A stretch of 64,000 nucleotides of DNA, from the NCBI RefSeq assembly GCF_963966145.1, contig NC_091048.1:22444001-22508000 (forward strand), written 5' to 3'. Below the pieces are notes generated by a model. It worked only from the letters and a program-made list of their open reading frames with translations, was not told where the DNA came from and did no database searches. The position numbers were made by a program, and so were the translations under genes. This document shows, one piece after another, positions 1 through 13,600 of this stretch (positions are counted from its first letter, which is position 1; each line of letters starts with the position of its first letter). This DNA is from Tenebrio molitor. Taxonomy: Eukaryota; Arthropoda; Insecta; Coleoptera; Tenebrionidae.

Positions 1-659
1 CGGTCAAAATTTAGGGACTGTACCGTTTATTTAATGCACGTTTGGACATTTGCTGAGAGTGTGCTCATAATCTAGTAACAAAAATGTCATTTGTGTCAAA
101 ATGTGAAATAGAAATTGAGACATTTAATTATCATTTGTTTACTCATACAACTGTTTTACAGATCAATCTAAAAAGTTACTAATAATTCAATATGGAAGAG
201 GATTATGTGTAATGTTTATTTATAAAAATGATGCATAAATGGTAAACGAAAAGAGAAATTGATTCAGAATTAAATAATTCAACGCCACTGTCGCAAAGGA
301 CTTGTCAAAATTTGATACTTTCATGTTTTGAATTGCCGCCACAAATAAAAAATTAAAATTGGTACGACTATACTCCGTACACTGAGATATCGGGCTTTCA
401 AATAAATATATACATATTTAGAGTAGGCGTAGGAGACATTCTAATTCTTTTAACAGTGTAAAGTAATTTTTGTAGGTAACCAATTATTCCCAATTTCATA
501 TTATCATATTCCGTGAAGGGAGAATGCACTACAAAAATTAAAAATATTTTCTAACCTAATTTTATTTCGTTAAAATGTCAGGTGTTTCTTGTGTCATTTT
601 CTACGCTGGAAAAATGTTGCAAACAATTGAATTTCCATAGGTTGCTCTAAATATAAATT

Positions 660-1020
660 CAATTGGGAGGCCCGTTAGATTGCACGTTTTTAAATTCAGT
701 TCCAAAACATAACGTAGTGAAAAATACTAAACTCTCCATCGCAATTGTTTCACGTTATTTAAGAAACCGTTGTAGCCATGCAGATTAATTCCCGCCAGTA
801 CTAATCCTACGCCTGTGATGTTGTTGACAGAATTACAGCTGTCAATCTGAATGAAATGTCAGTACAAGTGTATTCAATCGTTACGAACTGTTGTTGAAAT
901 TATTGATTCAAGTATGATTGATATAAAAAAGTTTTGGCGCGCTGTTCTATTTTTTACCGCGTAGACACTTGTCTCTGTGTCTGTCAAAAAACATGCAATC
1001 TCGTAGTGTACGGAGTATAG
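660..1020. mobile_element. Non-autonomous TIR element, shared with a copy inside the hAT
   Basis: About 200 bp here (blocks at 671-800 and 965-1020) is closely similar to 37190-37386, which lies inside the hAT transposon. The right end reads ATGCAATCTCGTAGTGTACGG and the left part carries AGATTGCACGTTTTT, so the ends are inverted relative to each other. A further inverted copy of the outermost 16 bp (CTATACTCCGTACACT) lies at 368-383, so the full element may begin there (368-1020, 653 bp), possibly with other sequence inserted between. No transposase is visible. Confidence 0.55.
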
Positions 1021-2730
1021 TAAGTTTATCACAGAGCCAACCTGACAGGACTTGGACAATTCAGGTCTACAATGGATAAGCTTTATCATGATTCAGTTGG
1101 CAGCGCTAATTTAAATGTTGCTGCATGTGTGTTAAATGTAGCAATGTTTATGTACCTGCACTGAATACTGCAAATTTTTTAAAACGAAATTTAAATTTGC
1201 ATTCGATGATTGATTACACCATGAAAAAAAAAAGTAAAAACATTGTTACACTACATAATTGAGTTTTAAATTGAGTATCAGCACAATGCATGAGATTTCA
1301 TAAAAAATATAAATATCAATTATTTTTGTTTTTTATAATACATTAAAAAACGTCAGCTTCTTGCAAACAAATTTTTCACATTTTCATGGTTGCTAAATTA
1401 CAAGACAAAAGCGTCATAATAAAGCGTGATTTCTATTTACTTTGAATATAAAATAAGTCGAACAGGACGTTCTCAAACTTAATGAATCATTTCAAAGAGA
1501 ATTTTTACAACCTTTTGTCTCAGTAATATTTCTGCTAGGCGTACTTCAACAATACTTTTATTGCAACGATCTGTTGAAAATTTACCACTCCTCGACACGT
1601 TACGATACATTTAACGCATGGTAAAAGGAGTCATTATCATTAATTGTATAATAATTTGCCAATTTAACCAACAAATGAGCTGAATGGAATCTTCGCATTA
1701 AACGAAATTCAAAAATTTTACGGAACGCACACCTCTTTATCAGCTTGTAAAAACCAATAACTGGTTTGTACAGTTGTGCAAGTATCACCGACACCTCGAG
1801 ACTTACAAGGGTGTATCAACGGGCCTGACTGTATTTGGTTTAAAACTGACTGACCGGCTATGAGCAGGAATAACTCCCAGCGAACTAATGATACGTAAAT
1901 AACGAAAAATAAAAGCACCGCAAATTATTCAAATCTTCATTGTTGTTTCGGACACGTACATAATTAGAACGATAGCTTCACCTCTGGAAATCACAAGTAC
2001 TAGTTTTACAAGAAAGCTAATAACGGATGTAATGATGATATCCAAAATTAGTGGAACAATGTTTAAGAGAAAGTAAAAACTCTATTAAAAATAATTTTAT
2101 GCTGGTCAGTTTAAAAAAAATCATTTGGTGGCGCTTAGCGCAAGAAGGACAAATATTAGGTAATTTAATTTGTATTAATAAAAAAATTTTAATGACCGAC
2201 TTGATATATTTTATCCTAACCAGTCTAGACATGTCAATTATCTTAATTTAACTACTTCGGTACTAGTACTGCAAAAACAAGCCGATTACTGTTGCTTTTT
2301 GGCATGCTGTTTCAAAAAAATAGAACATAATTAAATTAGGAACGTTAATTTTTTTAATACATGTTGGAACTGATCCTTCTCACAAATATTTTTATTTGCA
2401 ATTTACATAATTTACTTTTAAATTGGGTTTTTAGGTAATAATTATTAGAAGACAACTAATTTATTAATATTTATTATGTTATCCACTAATTTAATAAACT
2501 ATAATTATCTTAAATAACAGTGTTTTTTTGGTAGTATTTTACATTTATTAAAATATCTGGCTAGGAATTTCTTTAACGACATACTAATTAGATTTGTAAG
2601 TTAATTCTATTAAAAAACATCAAAACACGAATCAAAAAACCTAAAAGATCAACGATGCTTCACAAAACCGAAGCTTACAGTAATAATGAAAGATTTAAAA
2701 AATAAAACTGATTACTCGGACTTTGTGTGT

Positions 2731-3482
2731 ACTATCTGCGCCATCGAAATGTGAACGCCAAATTTTCATAGTGTGTGTTGAAACATCAATCACAGGCGTG
2801 CGTTAATGTGTCAGATTTGTGACATATTTTCACAAACATCATTTGTCAGCAGATTTAATTTATTTTTAAACGATATACATGCCACGCCATTTGACCGATG
2901 CTGAAAAAGCGAGGGCTGTAGCCAAACTCGGGGAAACTTGTAATAATAGAAAGCTATAATTTGTTTCAAAATCAAAAATCCACCACCTGTTGAATTATGT
3001 TGGCAGAAAAAAAGAAATCCCTAGAAAAAGTTTAATTTTTTTGGGTTGGCTCAACCTCCCGCCAAAATTTAACATTGAACTGTTGAATTTATTTACGAAA
3101 CAAAATAATTATTATGTACAAAAAGGTTTTAGCTACCATATCATACTTTTTGAGTAAAATAATAAAATAAGAATAAAAAACACGATGAACTACGACCAAA
3201 ACGACTGTCCAACAGTTTGATTTCATAACCCCACTCTTTTCTGACACTTGCAGACACACTAAAAACAAAAGTTGGCGACGTTGTCGGTTGTATTTTCGAG
3301 GTAGAATGCACTGTTGGTGGATTTTTAATTTTGAAACAGATTATAGGTAATAGAAATCTTCTCTTATCTCCCATACATATAGTACGTCACTGAACAAAGT
3401 TTTATTTAATCTAAAGCAAAACAGAAGACGTTTCTATGGCACCAGAAATTCGTTCACATTTCGATGGCGCCGATGGTATAGT
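2731..3482. mobile_element. Inverted-repeat (foldback-like) DNA element
   Basis: The two ends carry an inverted repeat whose core GCGCCATCGAAATGTGAACG is present at the left end and, reverse-complemented, at the right end. A second inner inverted pair (about 2953-2984 against 3320-3352, core TTTCAAAAT.AAAAATCCACC) shows that homology extends inward, so the element is partly palindromic. It contains the short relic frame at 2879-2959. I cannot name the family. Confidence 0.6.
2879..2959 (+). pseudogene. Relic N-terminus of a transposase-like helix-turn-helix protein
   Basis: A 26-codon frame starts MPRHLTDAEKARAVAKLGE and then stops. This opening resembles the first helix of the DNA-binding domain of IS630/Tc1-mariner type transposases, which often begin with MPR.LT..ER.R. 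It sits inside the inverted-repeat element 2731-3482, which fits a decayed transposase gene with the rest deleted. The match rests on pattern memory only. Confidence 0.35.
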
Positions 3483-4279
3483 CTATTTTTTAATCAAAGA
3501 ACCACGACCTGTTGATTTAGGTTTATAAATATAAAATTTTACTAAGCCAACGTCTGACATTTTTAATGTCCTTGAAGGTACGCAAACTCGCAGCTAACAT
3601 TTGAACGTGTTATTAAAAATGTCTCGCAAAGTAAGACATTTATTAAACTCTCAAATTAGTTGTTATTAACTTTATTAACATGCTGCGCTACTAATATCTC
3701 TAATAACCTCAATTTTTATATGGTGAGATTTTTCACCCTATGTCAAAAATGTACAGTGTTGTCAGCTCTGCTTTTTTGATGTCACAATAAAAACTTCAAA
3801 GTGATTTTTCATAATTGTTATTTATTGATGTCACTAATGATTGGTTTACATCATTTTTTTTAGAAATGTCAAAAAAGTGTTGGCCAAGATCCCGTGTGCG
3901 GAATAGTACCTACCAGCAGACTGTTTTCATAATTTTTTCTATGTGATCTACTTTATTTGGATTTTATTCTAATTCTCTACATACATTATACAAAGTATGT
4001 ATTCCAAAATGTTTGTGGATCGTAAGGTGCTTGGATTGGAAAAAACAGTTTGCCACCTTTCGATGATAAGGTCCCGCACTACACTACGCCAAACATAACT
4101 TCCAAGTCGCTGGCAAGAGTCAAATGTCATTTCTGCCTGTTGTCAATATTCAAAAATTCACAAGAAAGTGAAATGATGCCTCGGGTTTACCCAACGAAAA
4201 CTAGTCAAAACATTTTATTATTCAAGGTGTTGTTATTGGTTTAAAACAATTACAAACTGATTTAGTTAATATGTATTGT

Positions 4280-4348
4280 ATTCCGCAAGTTTATCGGAAA
4301 TTTTTGTATTATAAAACAAAAATGTTATGTAATTACGTTATTAATATA
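4280..4348 (+). repeat. 5'-truncated 3' tail of the element at 14.6-15.07 kb
   Basis: This 69-bp segment, starting ATTCCGCAAG, matches 15003-15069 almost base for base, including the stretch TATCGGAAATTTTTGTATTA. The similarity starts abruptly inside what is coding sequence in the other copy. That is the pattern expected of a 5'-truncated retrotransposon insertion. Confidence 0.6.
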
Positions 4349-5249
4349 AAGTTCTTTTCATTGTTCTTTGTCCGTTATTTTTGAAGTGCAAGATAAATTC
4401 TGTTATGGACTCAATACAACCTTGATTCCAAAAACTCATCATTAGACGTATCTACGTCTCTTTAAAATTAACCACGGAAAAAACTTAACGCTGGAATTGA
4501 AAACGACATTTAAAAACTTCCTCTGACGGAGATCATAATCAAATGTCGTGACTACTTTCGACTGTAATTTCACAACTTTTTTATCTGGAAAAAAACAAAG
4601 TTCGAGTACGAGGTGATTTTGTGACTCTGGACTAAAAATCACAAAATATTACTTTTATTTTACAATATTTATTTTATCACTCGTCGAAACAAATACATAA
4701 TAGGATAGTACTGCCATAGCAAACAGCCAACAGATGTATTTAAAATCGGTGTCAAAAAGCAAGACACGTCAAGTCAATCAGTGTCAAACTGACAAAATAC
4801 CACATTTCTTGCCTGCTTATTATAGAGGAATAAAATTATCGTCATAACTGAAAAATATAAAACAAATTGAAACAACCCAACGTTGTTAGAAATTACCTAC
4901 GAGGAATTTTCCGATCAAAAATTAGGTAACACGTAAGAAAATAATAACTGCTGACAAAGATGAAAAATTTCAACATTAGCAGAAAAATTTAGGTAGCTAT
5001 AATTGTTTCGTCAACCAAATGACAGAACAATTCCAAACATTTATTGTCGATATAGAAATTAACTGGCCACAAATGGACAGTAACTAATGTTCTTACATGA
5101 TAACGTCAGCGCAAACCTTGCACATAACAATAAAAAGTTGAACGAAATTAATTATAACGCGGTACCAAATTTTCTTAAATTATCTTCGATAGATTACCAT
5201 TTGTGAAACACTTTGGCAATTTTTCAGAGAGAAATTATACATAATTATA

Positions 5250-5759
5250 CAAGGTGTAACAGAAAAAAGTGCATTTATTTTAACTGGTAATAGCACTCAT
5301 CGATTACAACAACTTTTCTAAGTAAAGTTTCTTCCCCCCTTTATTTTCACGTTGAATGCAATTTTATAAATCTGACAACAGGAATCGGAAAAACTGAATG
5401 TTTTTATTCCCTTCCTATTGCATTTGATAAATAAACTGTTTTCACTTTCGTTTATTTTTTTTATTACTGCTGTTTTTCTTGAATGTCATGAGAAGTTACA
5501 ATTGCGCTTCATGAATAAAAAGGTTTCACTTTCGTTTGTTTTCTGTTACCTCCTTATTTTGTTTCTTTATTAAATCTAGTTACTCGTAGATTAAAATCCT
5601 TCCATAAGCGGGTAAGCAAATCTTTAGTACCTAAATATACATATATTAATTTTTAAAACCCTTCAAAATTTGTTTTCGAAAAAAAATTATTTTGAAAAGT
5701 TGTAGTAGATGAGTCCTATTACCAGTTGAAATAAATGCACTTTTTTCTGTTACACCCTG
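5250..5759. mobile_element. MITE with about 75-bp TIRs, CARGGTGTAACAG ends
   Basis: The left end (from 5250) and the right end (to 5759) are inverted copies of each other for about 75 bp. They start CAAGGTGTAACAGAAAAAAG and CAGGGTGTAACAGAAAAAAG, and both pass through AACTGGTAATAG.ACTCATC. The flanks are TTATA and TATAT, consistent with a TA or TATA target duplication. No coding capacity is visible in 510 bp. Ends of the CAGGGT type recur at 27987, 34085 and 47257. Confidence 0.8.
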
Positions 5760-7527
5760 TATATTATGTATAATAACAAGGAACATATCAAATGCATCTT
5801 GCAAAATTTATTAATTTCAAAAACATAAGAAATTAGTGGAATTTATTTAAACAATAGTATATTATGATATAAGGAAGCCTTTAAAGCACGTTATTGTTAC
5901 CTAAGCTACTTTAAAGCTTTAGTGCTTTAAAGGGGCGATTTTGCACGCATTTCAGTGTCAAAAACAGAGATTATGATTCAGGTATAACAAAAAAAATATG
6001 TAAACCACATTTTGCAGAAACTCGAGTAATAATAAACACGATTTTGGGGCTCTTGTGGCTTTGTTACTGTTCCCAGTAATTATTATTTTTAGACACATAT
6101 GTTTCAAATTAATCATGAGTGCGATTTTAAATTTTAAAAACATGGAACCTTCTAAATTACATCATTGATATATTTGTTTTGATTAATTAACACTTCATCA
6201 AATCTTAAACGAAAAATAATTCATTCCTGTCACAAAAACGAATAACCGTAAGACAATATAATTATCAGTGATTATCTCTAACAATTAATTGTTTCATGAC
6301 AAATTCGTAACTTCAAAACAGTGACACATACAGTACCATTAAAATAATTGCTAACTTTAATCGACGAAAAACTCATTACTGGACTACAATTTAAATTAGT
6401 TTTAAGTTAGTTTCTACTGTAACGGCTGTTTAAAATTGTATTTTTTTTGTGATTCACAAACTTTACTTAATAACAAATGATGTTCAACTCTTGCACCTCC
6501 CCCCTTTCAAAAAATACAAGCAAGTACACATATTTCAATTTTCTCATCATGCTAAAGTTAGTGCGAATTCAATTAACCTTTCCAATTTGTAACCATCAAA
6601 TATTCAGAATGTTATGGAGTTGTTTTACGCCCGGGCGAAGCAAGAAATTTAATTACACAAAAAAACGACAACAATGAAATCAAAAGTGAAAATCTTTATG
6701 GCAATTCTAGGAACCGACGCAGTAAAATTTTTGATATGTTAGTATCAAAATGAATAACGAACCAGAACAATAAATACTCAAAATGTTGTAATTTATTTGT
6801 GTTATTACCTGCTGATAAACGTGACACTGAAAAAAATCCAGCGAATTAAAATTGCAAATGCGCAACCATCAAACTGAGAATTTGCGATTATTAAAATACA
6901 TATTCAAAAGGTGGACGCGGTGCCACGTGAACCGTATTGCAAGTTCTCCTTTACGAAACTATACTGGTATGTGATCCATACTAAGCAACAATTTTTTTTT
7001 GTATGCAATCCCAATAAATTACCAATAGCACAAAATATTTAGATATATGTTAATTGAGCTGGAAACAACGATTACAATAAATAACTTCTTTGATTTATGG
7101 TCAGCATTTGAAAATACTTAGTTGCCACAGCAATCGACTGTGAAAGATCTATTACAAGGATTCTGAATACGTTGTGTACCAGACACAACAGATAATTAGT
7201 AATTAATGTAAGTCAAATGACTACGCTCTTTTGTTCGCTTGAACAATCGTCTCAAAGGCATGTCTGATGAGTATAATTTCATTACTAAAATGGCAATTCA
7301 ACTACACACAACAAATTGCAAATCAGTGTAGTGTTACGTACCTACCTCAACAACTCCAATTGCTAATAGACGAACACACAAAGACGCATTAGGTTGACAG
7401 TTACAATTATTATTTATCGTCAACATAACGAAAGAAAAAGCGAATTAGGGAATTATGCGTTACCGGCATGACGTAATAAACAACAAATACGCAGCAACAC
7501 TAAAATAATAATAATAAAATTACTCAC

Positions 7528-7786
7528 TTTTCGTGGGTGTTGTTGGAATAGCTGGTTTTTGAATTCCTCCGCAAGGTCTTCCTATTCGTGATGGCGGCCT
7601 AATTCCTGACTGTTTGGAGACTGCTGATTTTGACGATGCACTGCTCACACCACTCGATGGCGAAACGTCCGGAGTTTCGTCTTTAGGCACATTTGCACTT
7701 TTACTACTTTCTACATTGTTGTTAGAATTATCACTTGGTGTTCCGTTATTGTTGTCAATTTTTTCAGTCAGAGTGGACTCACTCAT
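7528..7786 (-). CDS. First coding exon, possibly CLIP-190/restin-like (partial)
   Basis: The frame opens at ATG 7786 and runs 86 codons to a strong splice donor (AAAA|GTGAGT, exon end 7528, one base carried over). The peptide is Ser/Asn/Lys-rich and low-complexity, ending in SGIRPPSRIGRPCGGIQKP and a Pro/Thr tract. Basic Ser/Pro-rich N-termini of this kind (SGI.PPS.IGRPC) precede the first CAP-Gly domain in insect CLIP-190/restin microtubule plus-end proteins. The CAP-Gly domains themselves are not in the window, so the name is tentative. The exon lies about 260 bp downstream, in transcription, of a TATCGATA DRE motif (8047-8054), which supports a real promoter and start. The next exon would lie beyond coordinate 1 or in an unrecognised position. 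Confidence 0.5.
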
Positions 7787-8046
7787 TCTTCCACTTTATT
7801 TTAAATTTAACCAACAACCTGTATATCAACAATGGCCGCACAATTCGATAAAATCTATTAAATTGTCGATGCAAAACGGGGCTAGAAAAAAATAGTTTGA
7901 AAATTAATTAGGTGCAGAAAAATTTGAGACTAAAAGAATTTTAATTGTTTTGATCTAATTTGATGGCTAACATTTCATTTGATTCATTGAGCATTGTCAC
8001 CTGGTGTGCTAAATGACTTATATGGTTGTCTAATGGGAGACCGATA

Positions 8047-8054
8047 TATCGATA
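8047..8054. promoter_or_regulatory. DRE-type motif TATCGATA
   Basis: A perfect palindromic TATCGATA, the DREF-binding core known from housekeeping promoters of flies, sits about 260 bp upstream of the minus-strand start codon at 7786. A second one lies upstream of spargel at 17249. Function is inferred from position and motif only. Confidence 0.4.
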
Positions 8055-10693
8055 ACAACCATTAATTATTACTATCATGTCACTATTGTACTCGGACTGC
8101 AGCAAGTTGCACTCAATAATTAATTCGTTATAAATTATTCTATACTCGTTTTACACTTGGCTTATTATGGCAGATATAATCGTGAAACACGTTGATAAAT
8201 ATATAATTTACACATTAACTGGTGACATTAAAGCGGCACAGAAGTCAGAAGAACCATTACATATTTATAGGTGTTGCTTTTAGATATCCTAAGAGTCACA
8301 GTTCACATTCGCGATTACGTCTCTTTACATAAATAATAATCATTACCATTGTTTACAATTAATCCAAAACAAAATACTAAAAAAAAGTGACATATTTTAT
8401 TCCCACTAACAGATCTACAAAAGCATTCAAGTGGACGTACATGAAGCATAATTTATTTATATATCAACTCATTTATTAATTACATATTACATACATATTC
8501 AAAGAAAGTCAAGAAAAAGAAGTTGCAGTTATGCAACCAAAAATACATCCACGCATCGTATAGTTTGGTTGAATTTTTAAATCGAAATTAAACGTCAAGT
8601 ATCGTTCCAATACTGAAAATTTATAGAAATAAAACATGTTCAACCTCTCTCACTTATTTTGTAATAAATAAATCTCAGATTCACAAATTGCGTAATGATT
8701 AATTTTCTTAGTGAACGTATTTGTACACAATGTTTATATTTTTATTTTAATGCAACAAATAATAGCGTAATCTATTCATATTATGGGTAATTATTTTCGA
8801 CTCCCATTCTTTAACAGTAATAAGTCAATCATTAATTGGAAATAATCCTATTATAGTAGTAGTTTATTTATACTTAAAAAAAAGTGACATTCACAAAAAA
8901 TACGCCACAAGGAGGAGGTTATAAAATGCGCATTAGCTGTAGTGTTATAACAACAAAACGTTTGCAACAACTGTGACATTTCCCATCTTCAATTATGTTT
9001 ATTCAAATTTAGAAAATTGTAAGTGATTAGTTATATCTACTCACATTTTTTTCACTACAATCACTTTAAAAACACGTAGTTTATTAATATAGATCCCAAA
9101 AACACTTGGCTCACATCCAGACAAAATTTCATCAAAACGCAAATTGTACCAATCAACTGAAAGAAAAAACTAAATGGTACAAATTCAGTCACATACTCCT
9201 TATTATGGGTGTATTAGCTATAAATCAGTCAGAGGATGGCAATCATCTGATGAGTAAGAACTATTAATTAAGTTTACTAAACTAATAGGAGATAGGTCAT
9301 GGTCATTATGTCACAGTTTCGGTGTTTAGAGAAGACAATTAATTTAACAAGAAAATATCGTTATAAAATTATGATTAATTAATTATTATTGGATGAATCA
9401 TGCGATTTGTAGGTTCACCACACAAAGACATTCTGTCATAAGAAATATTTTAACAGAAAAAAATGTCTAAAAGACGTACAACCTTAAAAACATTTACTAT
9501 AAACCTATCGGGAGCACAAAGGCGGCATAACACCATAAATAAGTACTTTTATTTACAATTTCCAAATAAGGTCACCTACCTGTTGTATAATATAACCTCA
9601 CTTTCAAGTGTACAATTCGTTTTTATGTTAACAAGATCTAAACAAATATTTGTATAATTGTAAGTGGTGTATTTAATTTCAGCAACTTTATGTTTATCTG
9701 CAGGATATTTAAAGACTGATAAAATGAAGGAGCGTAATGAATTTTTTATGGAGAATTAAAAACAATTCAATGATTACCAAAAAAATGACACTCAACAATA
9801 ATTAGTAACTGTTAACTAACAAACAAAAACCATCACAAATTTTCACTAATAAAAAACACAACAATTTTATACACCAACAGTAAACACAAAATTCAACAAC
9901 ATGCAGCTGCTCAGTGACAGCGCCAATTTTTTATGGCGCCTCAGTGCTACCAATAGCCAGCGCACCTTTAGTAACATTTTAAAATTACCAACGGAAAATG
10001 CAGGAATATACAAAAAAAAAAAAAAAAACAACCGTTGAGGCCTCGTTAACGTTTATTTAACTATAACAAAATATTTGTAAATACAAAATACACAGCCCAA
10101 TGTGGGAAACACAAAAACTGAGTAGCCAGTTTTAATCATGGGCACATTCATCCAGCTCGGAGCCGCTTGCACAATTTTTGTCAGAATTGTTAACACAATT
10201 TTTGTAATACCTGAATCACAGATTTGTGTAACGATTTTAAAATATAGCTGTACATGCAAATACTTACAATCTAATACATTACAAAATTATAATAATCTAC
10301 TACTGAGATAAGGCAAAAATTGTATGAAAATCCGTAGCAAAAATTACGTGACGGACGGCTCTGCGCACCATTTCCTAAAAATCGTCTTAACCCTAAGTTA
10401 ACCTAGCCTAATAATTTGATAAGTAATTAAAATGCGTTTAAATACAAATCCACACTAAAAAATTATCAGTCATGTTACAGCGTCGTGTTCATGATTAAAA
10501 GTGATTACCCAGTGTCAAGCTTAACACATTTCTAAAACTGTAAAAAGTTGTCATGTTGTGGTATCTTGAACGTGGTATAACAAATAAATATAAATATTAC
10601 CTATATAAAGTAAAAAATACATCAAATAAATGGAAAAAAAACGTATGAAATTATTGGATCTAAATAAAATTTTACACTATACAAAAAACATTG
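8055..10693. other. Intergenic, no gene seen
   Basis: AT-rich DNA between the promoter region of the 7.5-kb gene and the 3' end of spargel. Only short chance frames are present. There is an A tract near 10011-10028 and a small palindrome around 9917-9935 (GCGCCA...TGGCGC). The part next to 10694 should include the spargel 3' UTR. Confidence 0.6.
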
Positions 10694-13600
10694 TCAAGGC
10701 TTTCGCTTACGCATTTTTTCTTGAAGTTCTCTTAAAAGGGCATCAAAACTATTTTCAGTGGGTCGAGATTTGTAATAATTGTAATCATCCTCGCGCACGT
10801 TATCTAGAATAAATACACACTCCCAACTGCACTCCTAAAACGCAACACCATACTCACCTAAATCAGAATATGAAGTTTGACAAAATATTCTTCTCCCACC
10901 GAAACTCAACTCGTACTTGGGATAAACCGACCCGTCGTTCCCATGTTCGACAGCTTCATATGCATCTTCTTTCTTACCAAAAGTTACGAAACCATAGTTG
11001 TCCCTACAAAATCAACCCCTCATATTTGTCCCGACAAAATAATCAAAAACCAGATACCCGTAATCTCTAAAGTGAAGACTGACGTTAGTGATAGTTCCAA
11101 ATGGAAGAAAACGCCTCCGCAAGTCCTCTTTTGTGGTACCTTTACTGATACGTCCCACATAGACCACTCTGCGCTCTTCTACTTCTCTCAAACGTTCAGC
11201 GCTGTACTGGCGCGAACGTTTTGGAGACAAGGATCTAGATCGTGAGCGGGACGATCTACACTAACATGTTTTAATCGATCCCTGCATTCTTTTCGATACT
11301 TACCTGGAAGAATGTGATGATGTAGATGAATCTGAACTATGTGATCTACTAGAGTGACACGAAGAACTCGAGCTATCGCGCCTTCTACAAGAAAAACAAA
11401 AACGTACGTGTTAGTATACAACTAAGCAGGGAAAGCTAAATAAAGTGTGTGGTGAACATTAAAATGTGTCCAGAGGATAACCGAAAATAAATTACGTAAA
11501 GCAATACTTTGTGTCGACTATCGTAATAACGAAAGTGTGGTTAAGTAACAGCAAAAAGAAATGGAAGAATTGACAGACAAATCTGTACGATTAAAGAACG
11601 AAGTAATTGTATTGAAGTGTTAAATAAATTTACCTGCGACCCCTAGAACGAGTGATGCTTCCGCTGGAAGATGAACTGGGACTGCTGCTTCTCCCCGTCC
11701 TCCTTCTATATCTGGATTGCATATCATCATCGAAATCTGTTTGTGTCCCAACACTCGTTGTCTTAGCTGGCAATCTATCTTTCCTCAAGTAATGAATTAT
11801 CTTATCTTCTCTTACCACTTCTTGGTTTTCCGGTTTGACGTAAGTGCTCGTTTTAGTTTTGACTTTGGGAATATTCTCTATGAGCGACGTTATAAAAGAA
11901 TTGCTGTTAATCTTATTGCTAACTTTCTTCAACAAGGGTTTTATCTCTTCCAACTGTTGGGTAGAAGCCAACAGGGTTTTGCTTGTCTTGATGGTGGAGA
12001 TATCGGTGTTCATACCGGTACTGAGGTACTCCTTTACTTCTAGATCAGGAGGAGGCACAATTTTCGGTGGGGCAACCACGACGCGTTCTGGAGGCGTCAG
12101 CACTGGTGGATTTTTCTGCACAACGTTACTTTCCGTCTGCTTGGCCGACTTTGCAGGAGTGTTAAGCAGATCGGCGGCCATTTTCATCAACTTTTCTTGG
12201 TGTTTAATACGTTTGAGATTCTCATCTTCGGGTAAGGGCGAACTGCAAGTGCTACTGATAGGCGAGTTGCTCTGGGAAGTCGTGTTAGGACTTATGAATC
12301 GTCTCTTCTTATACTCGGCGATGTTGAGCTTCTTCTTTTGATTGGAGTTATGTACAGTATTGTTTTTGAGTAACGAGACCATGAGTTTGCCGTCAGCCGT
12401 CTTGACTGTAGGCTGATTTTTAATAAAGTAGCGATCATCTTCTTCGGATGATTGAAAACCGGAATCTTTCTGCGGTTCCTTCGGATAAGACGAAACGGTG
12501 GCACAATAATCGTGATCGATTTGTATGTGCTCGTTATTGCTCACTTTCGGAATTTTATTACGATGCTGAGATGCGTTATCCACGGAACGAGATGCTCCCC
12601 GTTTCTTGTTAGGAATCGGAGGTATTACGGTTATGGTTTTGCGTTTTCCCGACTCGTTGATCCGCGCGATTAACTCTTGAGGAAGTGCATCCAATATGTG
12701 TTTGCTCTTTGCGTAATTTTGAGTGCTATTGGAATCGGAAATATTCGGTTTAGCGCATTTCTTCTCATGTTTTACTTTAATTTTTTTCGGCTTGGTGTCT
12801 ACTACAACTTCATTTTTTACTGGTGTTTCGACCTTGGCAAGATTTTCTTTCTCAACATTCCTCTCATCGGCACAAACTAATTCCTTTTTAACTAATTGTA
12901 AATCAAAATTTTCTTTGTCAACATTCATCTCATCGGGACAGACGAATTCATTTTTAATTGATCGTGAATCGAGCTCAAATACTTTAATATCCTCCTCAAA
13001 TACGGCTTCCTGTTCGTTACTTTCATGAAAAGAAGGTTCCTGCTTAATTGATTGTCCATCATAAGCGACAGTTTTGATGTTAACATCATCTTCAAATATA
13101 TCGATTGGAGTTTTTGGTATTCTCCCTAGTATTTCTATGGGATTGGTTGTAGTTTCATCGAAAGTCATTTCAAGATGGTGGATTAAAGTATTGCTAGACT
13201 CGCAGGAGTCCATGCTGCTAGAATTCGAATTCGAACTCGAATTCCCATTGTGCTGAGCACTTGGCAAGAGCGGTTTCTCTGACGCTTCGAATTGCTCTAA
13301 AAGACTTAATGCGTCAGTGGCTTCCAAAACCGGAAGACTTGTTCCTTCGAACACAGTTTCAACGTCGATTTCATCACCTGGATCTAAGGTATCGCCTTCA
13401 TCGTCGATAATATATCTTTGCGCTTGTATGTCAATTCTTTTGCCCGTAGATTTATACTTTCTTTGTGCCGCATTATTATTGTTAGGCGTAGGATCTTCGA
13501 GAAATGTCGCTAGATCAAAATTACTAATTTCTCTATCACCTAATATGTTATTTAGATCGCTAGTGCTTAACGTATTAAGTTGTGGTTCTTCTTCAGGTAC

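Larger units (their letters stand above)
1..7527. other. Non-coding, transposon-rich stretch
   Basis: No convincing coding exon was found on either strand in these 7.5 kb. Open frames are short and AT-driven. It contains several inverted-repeat elements listed separately (around 368-1020, 2731-3482, 4280-4348 and 5250-5759). Because a minus-strand coding exon ending in a good splice donor lies at 7528-7786, most of this stretch is probably the first intron of that gene, whose remaining exons would lie outside the window. This is inference. Confidence 0.6.

Noticed and set aside
10011..10028. Poly(A) tract as the tail of a retroposed gene
   Set aside because: No processed coding sequence or target duplication could be seen next to it.
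11717..13256. Several plus-strand open frames (up to 165 codons)
   Set aside because: They are antisense shadows of the large spargel exon 11634-13645.
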